A stretch of 64,000 nucleotides of DNA. Origin: CAVTHK01 sp964552235. GTDB lineage: Bacteria; Spirochaetota; Spirochaetia; SZUA-6; CAVTHK01. Location of the stretch: assembly GCA_964552235.1 (NCBI GenBank), contig CAZKGO010000002.1, positions 42,058 to 106,057 on the forward strand. Reading direction: 5' to 3'. A model generated the notes under the pieces. That model made no database searches. It was not told the origin of the DNA and saw nothing but the letters and a program-made list of their open reading frames with translations. How positions within the stretch are numbered: position 1 is the stretch's first letter; each line of letters starts with the position of its first letter. Below are positions 33,400-42,387 of this stretch, one piece after another. The position numbers were made by a program, and so were the translations under genes.

Positions 33400-34580
33400 C
33401 AGCGCGCTCCTGTTCCGGGCACGGTGATCGGGATCACCGAGGTCCCTGTCGCGGACGCGGCGGAGGGCGCGGTCGTCAGGGTCATTCCTCCGGCCAACGG
33501 CACCACCACCTTCTCTCCCGCCTCCAGGCCCTCGAGAACCGCAACGCTGGTGCCGTCGTCGGCCCCAATGGTCACGCGCTTTGTCTCGACCTCGGTGCCT
33601 GCGAGCACCTTGACGTAGCTTCGGCCCCGCGTCGTCGACACGGCCCTGCTCGGCACGACGATGCCCTTGTCGGATCGGATGAGGATCGACAGGTCGGCGC
33701 TCATGCCGGGCCGCAGCTTTCCCGAGGCGTTGTCGAGCACCGTCGACACGCGGAAGATCGAGATGTTGTTGACGACCTCGGCTGCGGGGCTCACGCGCTC
33801 GACCTTGGAGCGCGCGCTTTCCTCCCCGAGGGCCTCCGAGGTCACGGTGACCGCCTGGCCCTCGGCCACCTTGGGGATGTCGAACTCGTCGACCTCTGCG
33901 CGCAGGCGCACCCGGGAGACATCGGCGAACTGCATGAGCGCCGCCCCCCTGGCCACCAGGTCGCCGGGATTCAGCGAGGAGTCCAGGACGACTCCGGCGT
34001 AAGGAGCGCGAACCACCGTGGCTTCGCGGTCCTTCTGCGCGGTCTCGAGCGCCAGCGCGGACTGGCTGACTGCAAGGTCTGCAAGCTTCAGCGCGGAATC
34101 GGCCGACCCCACAGCGTCCTGCGCTGCCGTCACCTGCTCCTGCGGCACGGCCCGCGACGCAAAGAGCGCCTGCTTGGCCTCGAGGTCAGTCCTCGCGCGC
34201 GCCAGAGCCGCCTGAGCCTTCTCCCGGTTCACCCTGGCCTGGGCGAGGGCGATCTCGGCCTGGCGGACAGCCTTGTCCTGGTCGGCCGGATCGAAGCGCA
34301 CCAGAACGGCTCCCTGGGCCACGGCCTGGCCCTCGGCCGCCGCCTGCACGACGACTCCTTCGATGCGGGACCGGATCGTCTGCGTGAGGTATGGCTCGAC
34401 GATCGAGGGCCCTTCTACGCGCACGGATACGGTCCCCTGCTTGGCCTCCACCGTCGCCACCTCGGCCGCCACCGCAGCCGCGTCGGAGGCAGCCTTGCTG
34501 CGCCCCAACAGGTACCACCCCGCGGCACCGGCGGCAGCCGCTGCAACCACGATCACTGGAATCAGCAGTCGCTTTTTCAT
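33399..34580 (-). CDS. MacA/HlyD-type periplasmic adaptor protein
   Basis: This 393-residue protein has an N-terminal membrane anchor (LLIPVIVVAAAAAGAAGWYL), a lipoyl-like barrel split by a long alpha hairpin (about residues 95-165) and a C-terminal beta barrel region. It bridges the inner-membrane ABC pump and the TolC channel encoded just upstream. The long hairpin is the part that meets TolC. It is the second gene of the operon, 19 bp after the TolC-like gene. Confidence 0.92.
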   Translation of the reverse strand: MKKRLLIPVIVVAAAAAGAAGWYLLGRSKAASDAAAVAAEVATVEAKQGTVSVRVEGPSIVEPYLTQTIRSRIEGVVVQAAAEGQAVAQGAVLVRFDPADQDKAVRQAEIALAQARVNREKAQAALARARTDLEAKQALFASRAVPQEQVTAAQDAVGSADSALKLADLAVSQSALALETAQKDREATVVRAPYAGVVLDSSLNPGDLVARGAALMQFADVSRVRLRAEVDEFDIPKVAEGQAVTVTSEALGEESARSKVERVSPAAEVVNNISIFRVSTVLDNASGKLRPGMSADLSILIRSDKGIVVPSRAVSTTRGRSYVKVLAGTEVETKRVTIGADDGTSVAVLEGLEAGEKVVVPLAGGMTLTTAPSAASATGTSVIPITVPGTGAR

Positions 34581-34599
34581 CCTGTAGCCTCTCCTGTGT

Positions 34600-35973
34600 T
34601 CACTTGATCTCGAACATCTGCCCGACGAACGAGGCAGCCTCGGCGGTGTTCGTCATGGCTGCCTGCTGTTCGACCTCGGCCCGCAGCAGGGCCCACCGCG
34701 CCCGGGCCACCTCGGCTTCGGCCTGGAGGCGCTCGAATTCGCTCGCCTGCCCGAGCCGCAGGCGCGTATCGACGATCGCCTGGCTCGCCAGGGCCCGCTC
34801 CAGCGAGCGGCGCGCCTGGGCGAGCGAGTCACCCGCCTTGAGCCACTGCAGATAACGGCTGCGCACCGCCAGCTCCAGCGACGCGAGCGCGGCCGCCAGG
34901 CGCGCCTCGGACTGCGCCCGGCCGGCGGCGGCGACATCGGCGGAGAGCCGGTCGGCACGGCCGCTCTGCCAGCCGAGGCTCACGCCGAGGCCGATGCTCC
35001 AGGTCTCGATCGACCCGCTCTTGTCCGCGATTTCGCCGATGGTCGACAGAGGGAACGTGTAGCCGGCGGCGATCTCCGGCTTCGTGAAGGCGTAGGAAAG
35101 CGAGGCGGAATGATCCGAGGAGGCGACGTACGCCCTGGCGGACAGCGTCAGGTCGGTCTTCGCGAGCCTGTCGGCCGAGGCGCGGGCCTGAGCGATCGCC
35201 GCTCGCTGCTCCAGCAATTCCTGCCCGTTCTCCGAGGCCCACTTGACCAGGTCCGGCGGCTTGGGCAGCTCGCTCCTGGGCTGCGGCAGGGTCGGTTTCG
35301 CGAGAACGGGGTTGTCCGCCTCGATCGGCAGCCCGACACCGAAGGCCACCTCCAGCCATGCGAGCCGCCGCTCGAGTGCGCCCCGCAGGGCTGCTTCCTC
35401 GGCTTCACGCAGGTCTTCCTCGTCGCGATTGAGCTCCACCAAAGCTACTTCGCCTCTGGCGAAGCGCTGTCGCTGCGCATCGTCGTACGCCTTTGCCGCC
35501 GCCAGCTCGGCGGCGAGCACTTCCTGCTCTTCCTGGGCAAGCCACGCCGTCTGGTAGAGACCGAGCAGGCGGACCCAGGCGCTCTCGCGGGCGCGGGCCA
35601 GGGCGCTCTCGGCCAGCCGCAGCTCCTCGGCGGCTTCGGCGCGGCGCTCCCGTTCCGCATCCGAGAGGCCCAGCGGCAGCTTGAGGGAGACGGACGCGGT
35701 GATGTCCACTTGTTCCGCGAAGTCCCCGTCCTCTTCGTCGACCGGCGTCAGCGCCTTGACCGCGGGCTCCAGCGACAGCGAAGGATCTCCCGGATGAGAG
35801 AGAAGGGCGAGCTGGCGCGCAGCAGCATCGACAGCCACCTGAGCGAGCTTGACTTCGGGCGTCTCGCCGAGCCGGGCGGCGACGTCGTCAAAGGTCAACG
35901 GATGAGCCGAGGCGATCGGCAGGACCGTTGCGAGCACCAGCAGCAGCGCAGTCGCGATTGCGTTTGCCTTCAT
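34600..35973 (-). CDS. TolC-family outer-membrane efflux channel (ABC operon)
   Basis: This 457-residue protein has a signal peptide (MKANAIATALLLVLATVLPI) and the long helical repeats of outer-membrane factors, with two similar halves. Membrane barrel strands fall near ARAYVASSDHSASLSYAF and WSIGLGVSLGWQSG. It forms the exit duct for the MacA/MacB-like parts that follow. It has its own promoter (36006-36035) and is the first gene of the five-gene run. Confidence 0.88.
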   Translation of the reverse strand: MKANAIATALLLVLATVLPIASAHPLTFDDVAARLGETPEVKLAQVAVDAAARQLALLSHPGDPSLSLEPAVKALTPVDEEDGDFAEQVDITASVSLKLPLGLSDAERERRAEAAEELRLAESALARARESAWVRLLGLYQTAWLAQEEQEVLAAELAAAKAYDDAQRQRFARGEVALVELNRDEEDLREAEEAALRGALERRLAWLEVAFGVGLPIEADNPVLAKPTLPQPRSELPKPPDLVKWASENGQELLEQRAAIAQARASADRLAKTDLTLSARAYVASSDHSASLSYAFTKPEIAAGYTFPLSTIGEIADKSGSIETWSIGLGVSLGWQSGRADRLSADVAAAGRAQSEARLAAALASLELAVRSRYLQWLKAGDSLAQARRSLERALASQAIVDTRLRLGQASEFERLQAEAEVARARWALLRAEVEQQAAMTNTAEAASFVGQMFEIK

Positions 35974-36005
35974 TCTTACATCCCCCGAGTGCAGCAGTGC
36001 TGATA

Positions 36006-36035
36006 AGATTACTAATGAATATGGAGACCAGGCAA
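36006..36035 (-). promoter_or_regulatory. Promoter of the TolC-MacAB-like operon
   Basis: On the minus strand TTGCCT (36035-36030) and TAATCT (36011-36006) are 18 bp apart, in an AT-rich island. The ATG at 35973 has GGGGGA 6-7 nt upstream. Confidence 0.5.
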
Positions 36036-36102
36036 AGATCGCGTGAAGAGAACGTGAATTGCCTGCCGTGCGGCCGCGTCTGAGTTCCGGGCTTTCAGCG
36101 AC

Positions 36103-36690
36103 TCACGCCTGCATGTGGCGTTCCCGGCCGAGCTCCGGGTTCGTGGATGACTCAAACACGATCAGGATCGTGGCGCGCGAATCGGTGAGGTTGCCGAACG
36201 AGTGCGGCTGCGCGGCGTCCAGAAGCAGGCTGTCGCCCGGTCGCAGGCGGTAGATCTGCGAGCCGAGACGATACTCGAGCTCACCGTCGAGGCAGTGGAC
36301 GAACTCCTGGCCCGGGTGGGTCACGGGCTCCGTGTTTCCGCAGCCCGGCTCGATCGTGATCAGGAAAGGCTGGAGCCGCTGATCCTGCAGGCCAAGTCCA
36401 AGGCTCTCCATCGCGATCCCGGCGCGCTGGTAGCGGAGGCGCCGGTCACGAATGGTGTGCACGACCGGGAGGCGGCTTTCGTCCTTGAAGAACTCGGTGA
36501 TCGGCACCTCCAGGGCCTTGGCCAGCGAGTGAAGCGAGGACACCGTCGGGGAGTTCTCGCCGCGCTCGATCAGACTGATTGCGTTCAACGAGAGCCCGCA
36601 GCGCTCGGCCAGCGCGCGAAGCGACAGACCGCTTGCTTCCCGAATAGCCCTGATCTGGGTGCCCACGTTTGGGTTCGTGCTCCTTGACAC
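36103..36690 (-). CDS. XRE-family regulator with C-terminal cupin domain
   Basis: This 195-residue regulator has an N-terminal helix-turn-helix (IRAIREASGLSLRALAERC then LSLNAISLIERGENSPTVSS) and a C-terminal cupin ligand domain (PGQEFVHCLDGELEYRLGS and YRLRPGDSLLLDAAQPHSF). Such proteins sense small molecules and often control nearby metabolic or export genes. The GTG at 36690 has GGAGGT 8 nt upstream. Direct repeats overlap its promoter, suggesting autoregulation. It precedes the efflux operon on the same strand and may control it or the divergent feoAB. Confidence 0.88.
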   Translation of the reverse strand: MSRSTNPNVGTQIRAIREASGLSLRALAERCGLSLNAISLIERGENSPTVSSLHSLAKALEVPITEFFKDESRLPVVHTIRDRRLRYQRAGIAMESLGLGLQDQRLQPFLITIEPGCGNTEPVTHPGQEFVHCLDGELEYRLGSQIYRLRPGDSLLLDAAQPHSFGNLTDSRATILIVFESSTNPELGRERHMQA

Positions 36691-36722
36691 CGGGATCCAC
36701 CTCCGCGGTTCACTGGGCTCTA

Positions 36723-36750
36723 CACTATACTTGACCGTCGAACCACTATA
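36723..36750 (-). promoter_or_regulatory. Direct-repeat operator candidate at the XRE regulator promoter
   Basis: CACTATA occurs at 36723-36729 and 36744-36750, exactly 21 bp apart, or two helical turns. On the minus strand the nearer copy supplies a TATAGT -10 element about 33 nt before the GTG. Binding of a dimer to both would block transcription. The stretch is AT-rich against a GC-rich background. Confidence 0.5.
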
Positions 36751-36886
36751 ATAGTAAAGTATTCGCAGTCGTGCAAGTCCAGCGCGGCGGGGGTGCCGCG
36801 TTGAGCCTAGCCGCCGACGCGTGAGGCCCGGCCTTCGGGGGTCGTGGAGCTTCGGCTGCAAAGACACGACGGCAGGAGTACACCTC

Positions 36887-37231
36887 GTGATGGGACATCG
36901 CTGGGCCTGGATGACCGGCAGGCGAGGAATTCACGCCCGAGGGTTGGGGCCCGCAGCCGTGCCGGCGCTGGACGCAAGCGGGCGGCCGCTGACGCCGCTG
37001 AGCGACCTTCCGGCCGGCGCGCACGCGGTCGTGCGTTCGCTGCGCTGCCGCGGAGGACTGTCGGCGCGCGTGGCCGCCCTGGGTGTCACCCCGGGGGCGG
37101 CGGTGACTGTGATCCAGAACTATGGCCACGGGCCGATGCTGATCGCGGTGCGGGACACGGCGGTTGCGATCGGCCGGGGAGAGGCGCTCAAGATCGAAGT
37201 CGAAGGAGCGACCGCAGGGGCAGGGGAGTGA
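36887..37231 (+). CDS. feoA: FeoA-domain protein of ferrous iron uptake
   Basis: This 114-residue protein has a FeoA SH3-like domain from about residue 40 (LTPLSDLPAGAHAVVRSLRC and GLSARVAALGVTPGAAVTVI). FeoA helps FeoB import Fe2+. The first 38 residues (WAWMTGRRGIHARG region) are an extra basic extension. AGGAG at 36874-36878 supports GTG 36887; ATG 36890 is the alternative. The end overlaps feoB by GTGA. Confidence 0.85.
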   Translation: MMGHRWAWMTGRRGIHARGLGPAAVPALDASGRPLTPLSDLPAGAHAVVRSLRCRGGLSARVAALGVTPGAAVTVIQNYGHGPMLIAVRDTAVAIGRGEALKIEVEGATAGAGE

Positions 37232-39282
37232 GTCCTGGGATGTCGAGCGGCCCCGACGAGCGACGAGCCTCGCGCGCCCCGCGAGCCCGGCAAGCCCCGA
37301 TCACGGCGGCCCTGGCCGGGCAGCCGAACGTGGGCAAGTCGACAGTCTTCAACATGCTGACCGGGCTGAGCCAGCACGTGGGCAACTGGCCCGGCAAGAC
37401 GGTCGAGCAGAAGAGCGGCGTCTGTACCTGCGAAGGCAGCGAGGTCCGGGTGGTGGACCTGCCGGGCACCTACAGCCTAACGGCGAATGCCGAGGAGGAG
37501 CGGATCGCACGCGATTTCCTCATCCGTGAGCGGCCCGGTGTCGTGATCCTGATCGCCAACGCGGCGGCGCTCGAGCGCAACCTGTACCTGCTGGCCGAGC
37601 TGCTGGCGCTGCCCTGGCCGGTCGTAGTGGGGCTCAACATGCTCGACGTCGCCGAGCAGCACGGGGTGAGGGTCGAGCCGGACGTGCTGGAAGCTGCGCT
37701 GTCCGTTCCCGTCGTGCCGATGGTCGCCTCGCGAAACCAGGGAGTCGGCGAATTGATGCGCCGCGCCGTGGCTCTGGCCCGCGATCCGTCGAGCTTTGCC
37801 CCGCGGCGGCCGACCATGTGGCCCGAGCACCAGCAGGTGCTGGCGGCGATTCGGGCGCTGCTCGTCGGCCGGATGCCGAAGCCCTATCCCGAGGACTGGG
37901 TCGCCCTCAAGCTGCTGGAGGGCGACCGGGAGATCACCTCAAAGGCGCGCACCGAGGCCGCCGAGATCTGGCCGCAGATCGACGCGTTGCTCAAGCGGCA
38001 CGAGGACGCCATCGTCGACATCGCTCGGGGGCGCTACGAGTGGATCGGGCGCATGGTTCGGGCAGCCCTCGTGCGGCTGCGCCCCGGGGCGATCTCCCGC
38101 ACCGAGCGGCTGGACCGTGTGGCCCTTCACCCGTTCTGGGGGCTGCTCCTGCTGCTCGCCGTCTTCGGGTTCGTGTTTTGGCTCACCTACGCGGCGGCCA
38201 TGCCCGTGGTCGACTGGCTCAACAGGGGGGTCATGCCCTCGATCGAGGACCGGCTCAGCCGGGCCCTCGCCGCCGGTCCTGCGTGGCTGGCGAGCCTGCT
38301 GGTGGATGGCGGGGTCGGGGGCGCGGGCACGGTGCTGACCTTTCTGCCTGTCCTGGTGGTGTTCTTTGCCGTGCTCGGCCTGCTCGAAGACGTCGGTTAC
38401 CTGGCTCGGGCGGCCTACGTGATGGATCGCTTCATGCACTGGATGGGGCTGCACGGCCGGTCGTTCCTGCCGCTGTGCATGGGGTTCGGCTGCAACGTCC
38501 CCGGCATCATCGGGGCGCGCATCGTCGAGGAGCGCCGCGCCCGCCTGCTGACCATCCTGCTGGTGCCCCTGGTGCCCTGCACCGCGCGCATGGCCGTCGT
38601 CGCCTTTCTGGCTCCTGCCTTTTTCGGCGACGGCGCCGCGCTGGTCACCTGGGGCCTGGTGGGCGGCAACATCCTCCTGCTGTTCCTGGTCGGCATCGCG
38701 ATCGACCGCGGCGTGTTCCGCGGCGCCCATTCCGCCTTCATCATGGAGATGCCGCTCTACCATCTTCCGAACGCCCGGACCGTGGGGCTCTACGTGTGGC
38801 AGCAGACAGGAGCGTTCGTCAGAAAAGCCGGCGGCATCATCCTGGCAGCCTCGGTGGGGGTCTGGCTGCTTTCCTACCTGCCCCAAGGGGATCCGGGGGC
38901 GAGTCCGCTGGCCTGGTTCGGGCGATGGCTCCAGCCGGCAGGCCGCTGGCTGGGACTGGCGGACTGGAGGCTGATTGTAGCTCTCCTTGCCGGTTTCATC
39001 GCCAAGGAGAACACCGTGGCCACCCTGGGAGTCCTGTACGGCGGTGAGGCGCAAGTGGGGCTCGCGCAGCAGCTGGCGAGCTCTCTGAGCCCGGCGGCCG
39101 CGCTGGCGTTCCTCGTCGTTCAGATGACGTTCGTCCCGTGCGCGGCAACGGTGGCCGTTATCAGGCAGGAGACGGGGGCGTGGAAGTGGTCGGCCTTGAG
39201 TGCGGGTCTGCTGCTGGTCCTCTCGTTCGCCGCGGCGGTCACGGTCTATCGGCTGGCGCTCGTGACCGGCTGGGGGGCCTGA
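37228..39282 (+). CDS. feoB: Ferrous iron transporter FeoB
   Basis: This 684-residue protein has an N-terminal G domain (G1 GQPNVGKS at residues 31-38, G3 DLPGTYSL, G4 NMLD) and a membrane core with the Gate motifs (PLCMGFGCNVPGIIGAR and LVPLVPCTARMAVVAFL). It brings Fe2+ through the inner membrane of anaerobes. The GTG start overlaps the feoA stop; an ATG at 37240 is a weaker alternative. A 27-residue basic tail precedes the G domain. The iron supply fits the iron-sulfur gene cluster just downstream. Confidence 0.95.
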   Translation: MSPGMSSGPDERRASRAPRARQAPITAALAGQPNVGKSTVFNMLTGLSQHVGNWPGKTVEQKSGVCTCEGSEVRVVDLPGTYSLTANAEEERIARDFLIRERPGVVILIANAAALERNLYLLAELLALPWPVVVGLNMLDVAEQHGVRVEPDVLEAALSVPVVPMVASRNQGVGELMRRAVALARDPSSFAPRRPTMWPEHQQVLAAIRALLVGRMPKPYPEDWVALKLLEGDREITSKARTEAAEIWPQIDALLKRHEDAIVDIARGRYEWIGRMVRAALVRLRPGAISRTERLDRVALHPFWGLLLLLAVFGFVFWLTYAAAMPVVDWLNRGVMPSIEDRLSRALAAGPAWLASLLVDGGVGGAGTVLTFLPVLVVFFAVLGLLEDVGYLARAAYVMDRFMHWMGLHGRSFLPLCMGFGCNVPGIIGARIVEERRARLLTILLVPLVPCTARMAVVAFLAPAFFGDGAALVTWGLVGGNILLLFLVGIAIDRGVFRGAHSAFIMEMPLYHLPNARTVGLYVWQQTGAFVRKAGGIILAASVGVWLLSYLPQGDPGASPLAWFGRWLQPAGRWLGLADWRLIVALLAGFIAKENTVATLGVLYGGEAQVGLAQQLASSLSPAAALAFLVVQMTFVPCAATVAVIRQETGAWKWSALSAGLLLVLSFAAAVTVYRLALVTGWGA

Positions 39283-39283
39283 G

Positions 39284-39762
39284 ATGTCCCGCCGCCCCGC
39301 AGCCGCGCGCGCGGCCAGGCCGGATGCCACCTCCGTGATCCTCGACAGCATTTGCGACGGCGTCTTTACCGTCGATGAGCGCCGGCGCATCACCTCGTTC
39401 AATCGCGCGGCCTCGGCCGTCACGGGGGTCGCGCGCAAGGACGCCCTGGGCAGGCTTTGCTCGGAGGTGCTGCGGGCGAGCATGTGCGAGAGCGAGCGCG
39501 CCCTGCGCCGCGGACTCAGCAGATCGCCGATGCCGGAGTGGAGGTGCTGCTGTGCGGAGCCATATCGCAGCCTCTGGCGGATATGCTCGCCGCGCGGGGA
39601 GTCAAGGTCGTTGCGTTCATTTCGGGCGAAGTCGAGCAGGTGGTCCGGGCGTACCCGGCAGGAGTGCTCGACCGCGGCCGGTTCGCCATGCCGGGATGCC
39701 GCCGACGGCGCGGGGGAGCAGGTGAGGGCGGCCACAGGTGGAGAAGGAACGGCGGCCGGTGA
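39284..39762 (+). pseudogene. Fused remnant: PAS start of a sigma-54 activator plus end of a NifX-family protein
   Basis: From the ATG at 39284 the first frame encodes a PAS domain typical of the N-terminus of sigma-54-dependent activators (VILDSICDGVFTVDERRRIT and FNRAASAVTG, then a CESERALRR end). After about 39505 that frame makes no sense. From about 39510 the +1-shifted frame (frame of 39457) encodes the C-terminal half of a NifX/NifB-like protein (QIADAGVEVLLCGAISQPLA, then RFAMPGC), ending at 39762. The AAA+ and DNA-binding parts of the regulator and the start of the NifX protein are missing. A deletion that joined two genes explains this; misassembly is the alternative. Confidence 0.75.
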
Positions 39763-39801
39763 GCAACCGGCCGGGAAAATCGTCATGAAGGAGGCATCAA
39801 G

Positions 39802-40212
39802 ATGCCAAGAGGAGATGGAAGCGGGCCGCAGGGACTCGGCCGGATGTCGGGAAGGGCAGCCGGATACTGCGCTGGATACGGAATGCCGGGATACATGAGC
39901 GCGGCCCCCGGGTTCGGAGTGGGAGCTCGGCCGGGCCGGGGGCGGGGAGCGGGGGCGTGGGGCCGCGGCGGCGGCCACGGCTGGAGGAACATGTTCTTCG
40001 CCACCGGGCTGACCGGCGTCGAGCGGGCGGCCATGGGATGGAGGGGACCCGGTTGGGGGCTGGGCGGCGCCGCGGTCCCTCCCGCGATGACGAAAGAGCA
40101 GCAGGCTGAGAACCTGAAAGCGCAGGCGAAGCTGCTGGAGGAGCAGCTTGATCTGGTCAGAAAGCGGATCGATGAGCTCGCGACGCCCGACAAAGCGAGA
40201 AACGAAGAATGA
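39802..40212 (+). CDS. DUF5320-like Gly-rich protein with C-terminal coiled coil
   Basis: This 136-residue protein opens MPRGDGSGPQGLGRMSGRAA and continues YCAGYGMPGYM, a start I know from DUF5320-type proteins that sit beside NifX and Mrp genes in anaerobes. The middle is rich in Gly, Arg and Trp. The end (about residues 97-130) is a coiled coil. AAGGAGG lies 7 nt before the ATG. Its role is unknown; partner binding is likely. The next gene overlaps by ATGA. Confidence 0.8.
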   Translation: MPRGDGSGPQGLGRMSGRAAGYCAGYGMPGYMSAAPGFGVGARPGRGRGAGAWGRGGGHGWRNMFFATGLTGVERAAMGWRGPGWGLGGAAVPPAMTKEQQAENLKAQAKLLEEQLDLVRKRIDELATPDKARNEE

Positions 40213-40571
40213 AGGTCGCGATCAGCGCGAGCGCGGACACACTCGACAGCGCGGTCGATCCGCGCTTTGGGCGCGCCGCCCGGTTCATACTCTTCGACAC
40301 CGAGACCGGCGCGTTCGAGGCCCACGGCAACGACGAGAGCCTCGGCGCGGGCCACGGCGCCGGCATCCAGGCGGCGCAGGCGGTCGCGCGCCTGGGTGCC
40401 CAGGCGGTCATCACGGGACACTGCGGGCCCAACGCGATGCGGGTGCTTCGGGCCGCGGGCATCGCGGTGCTGACCTTCGCCGGGGGCACGGTGGCGCAGG
40501 CGATTGATGCCTATCGGGCGGGTGCGCTGGTGAGCACTGAATCAGCCGACGTGCGGGGACACTGGAAGTGA
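40209..40571 (+). CDS. NifX/NifB-family small protein (ORP-like)
   Basis: This 120-residue protein belongs to the dinitrogenase iron-molybdenum cofactor family, shown by VDPRFGRAARFILFDTETG and a His/Gly loop (NDESLGAGHGAGIQAAQA). No nitrogenase genes are visible, so nitrogen fixation is not implied. The orange protein of Desulfovibrio belongs here and binds a Mo-Cu-S cluster. The setting between DUF5320 and two MinD ATPases is the ORP-type arrangement. Cys72 in TGHCGPNAM might bind metal. Confidence 0.88.
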   Translation: MKVAISASADTLDSAVDPRFGRAARFILFDTETGAFEAHGNDESLGAGHGAGIQAAQAVARLGAQAVITGHCGPNAMRVLRAAGIAVLTFAGGTVAQAIDAYRAGALVSTESADVRGHWK

Positions 40572-40572
40572 C

Positions 40573-41460
40573 GTGGATCCTTTGACGGTGGCCGTCGCCT
40601 CGGGAAAGGGAGGCACAGGCAAAACGACGTTCGCCGTGAACCTGGCGCTCGCGGCTTCGCAGCCGGTGAGCCTGCTCGACTGCGACGTAGAGGAACCGGA
40701 CTGCGCCATCTTTCTCCGCCCGGCCTCTGTACTGGAGCGGAAGACCGTCGGGATTCCGATCCCGGTGGTCGATGAGGCCAGGTGCACGGGGTGCGGCGAA
40801 TGCGGCCGCTTCTGCCAGTACCATGCCATCGTGTCGCCGGGAAAGAGCCCGCTGGTCTTCCCGGACCTCTGCCACGGATGCGGAGGCTGCACCAGGGTCT
40901 GTCCCACCGGTGCGATATCCGAGGTCGAACACGCGATCGGCACTGTCGAAATCTCGGTCTGCGGCTCGATCCGCCTGGTGCAGGGACGGTTGAGCGTCGG
41001 TCATCCCATGTCGCCGCCGCTCATCCGCGCCGTCAAGCGCACCGGCGGCCGGCGCGGGTTGACCGTGATCGATTGTCCGCCCGGCACCTCCTGTCCGGTC
41101 ATCGCTGCGCTCAGGGCGAGCGATTTCGTCGTGCTCGTGACCGAGCCGACGCCCTTCGGTCTGCACGATCTCACCCTCGCCGTAGAAACGGTGCGGCTGA
41201 TGGACCTGTCGTTCGCTGTCGTGATCAACCGCGCGGACGCCGGAGACGGCCGCGTGGCCGAGTTCTGCCGTCAGCAGGAGATACGCGTTCTGCTCGAGTT
41301 GCCGGAGGACAGGCGCCTGGCCGAAGCGTACGCCCGCGGCCTCGCCGCTGTGGAGGCGATTGGGGAGTACCGACAGGTGTTCGTGCGCCTGTGGAAGGAC
41401 ATCGAGCAGCAGGCGCAATTGCGCCGTGCCGCCAAAGGGGCCGTCCATGCCGACCTGTGA
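40573..41460 (+). CDS. MinD/Mrp-type ATPase with inserted ferredoxin domain, first copy
   Basis: This 295-residue cytoplasmic ATPase has a deviant Walker A (SGKGGTGKT, residues 10-18) and an inserted 2[4Fe-4S] domain with Cys71, 74, 77, 81 and Cys100, 103, 106, 110. The switch II region is VIDCPPGTSCPV. Proteins of this type occur in pairs next to NifX-family genes in anaerobes, including the ORP operons of Desulfovibrio. The cluster may be passed to or from a partner in an ATP-dependent way. The start is GTG, 1 bp after the NifX stop. Confidence 0.92.
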   Translation: MDPLTVAVASGKGGTGKTTFAVNLALAASQPVSLLDCDVEEPDCAIFLRPASVLERKTVGIPIPVVDEARCTGCGECGRFCQYHAIVSPGKSPLVFPDLCHGCGGCTRVCPTGAISEVEHAIGTVEISVCGSIRLVQGRLSVGHPMSPPLIRAVKRTGGRRGLTVIDCPPGTSCPVIAALRASDFVVLVTEPTPFGLHDLTLAVETVRLMDLSFAVVINRADAGDGRVAEFCRQQEIRVLLELPEDRRLAEAYARGLAAVEAIGEYRQVFVRLWKDIEQQAQLRRAAKGAVHADL

Positions 41461-41502
41461 GCGCGGCCGAGCCGTGCGCCGACCGCTCGGGGCGGGCATC
41501 GC

Positions 41503-42387
41503 GTGAAAGAGATCGTCGTCGTCAGCGGCAAAGGCGGCACCGGCAAGACGAGCGTCCTGGCTTCGTTCGCGGCCCTCGCCGGGGGCGCGGTGATCGTCGA
41601 CTGCGACGTCGACGCGGCGGACCTTCATCTGGTCCTCGCCCCGGAGATCGAGCGCCGCCGGGAGTTCCGCGGCGGCAGGGAGGCGGTGATTCGCGCGCAG
41701 GATTGCATCGGCTGCGGCGCCTGCCTCGCCTGCTGCCGCTTCGACGCGGTCAGGAGGGAGGAGCGAGCCGGCGCCGAAGCGGTCTTCGCGATCGACCCCG
41801 TTGCCTGCGAGGGCTGCGGGGTCTGCGTGCGGTTCTGCCCCGTAGAGGCGATCGACTTTCCCGAGCGCTCCTCGGGGCAGTGGTACGTGTCGCGCACGCG
41901 GTTCGGGCCGATGGTCCACGCCCGCCTCGCAATCGCGGCGGAGAACTCGGGCAAGCTCGTCACCACGATCCGCAGCGAGGCCAGGCGCATCGCCGAGGAG
42001 CAGGCGAGCGACTGGATTCTCGTCGACGGCCCGCCGGGCATCGGCTGCCCGGTGATCGCCTCGGTGACGGGCGCTGCGTTCGTCCTTGCGGTCACGGAAC
42101 CCACGCTCTCCGGCGAGCACGACCTCGAGCGGCTCCTCAGCCTCGTCCACGGCTTCGGGATTCCCTCGGCGGTCTGCGTGAACAAGTGGGACCTCGATCG
42201 CGAGATGTCGCAGCGGATCGAGCGCGCGGCTGCGACCGCCGGGGCGCGCGTGCTGCAGCGCATCCCCTACGACCGCGGCGTGACCGCGGCCCAGGTCAAC
42301 GGCAGGCCGGTTGTCGATGACGGCGACTGCGAGGCGGCGGACTGCATCAGGCGGCTGTGGGAGGACGTATGTCAAGCGGTTTCATGA
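41503..42387 (+). CDS. MinD/Mrp-type ATPase with inserted ferredoxin domain, second copy
   Basis: This 294-residue paralogue of the previous protein has SGKGGTGKTS at residues 8-17 and ferredoxin cysteines 68, 71, 74, 78 and 102, 105, 108, 112, with an extra Cys77. Switch II is LVDGPPGIGCPV. The two copies are only moderately alike, so a stable heterodimer is plausible. The GTG start at 41503 lies 42 bp after the first copy. The IscU-like gene overlaps its end. Confidence 0.92.
   Translation: MKEIVVVSGKGGTGKTSVLASFAALAGGAVIVDCDVDAADLHLVLAPEIERRREFRGGREAVIRAQDCIGCGACLACCRFDAVRREERAGAEAVFAIDPVACEGCGVCVRFCPVEAIDFPERSSGQWYVSRTRFGPMVHARLAIAAENSGKLVTTIRSEARRIAEEQASDWILVDGPPGIGCPVIASVTGAAFVLAVTEPTLSGEHDLERLLSLVHGFGIPSAVCVNKWDLDREMSQRIERAAATAGARVLQRIPYDRGVTAAQVNGRPVVDDGDCEAADCIRRLWEDVCQAVS

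Noticed and set aside
36751..36886. Riboswitch or Fur box before feoAB
   Set aside because: A 6-bp GC hairpin at 36783-36800 is the only structure seen; no Fur-like palindrome or known riboswitch fold is visible.
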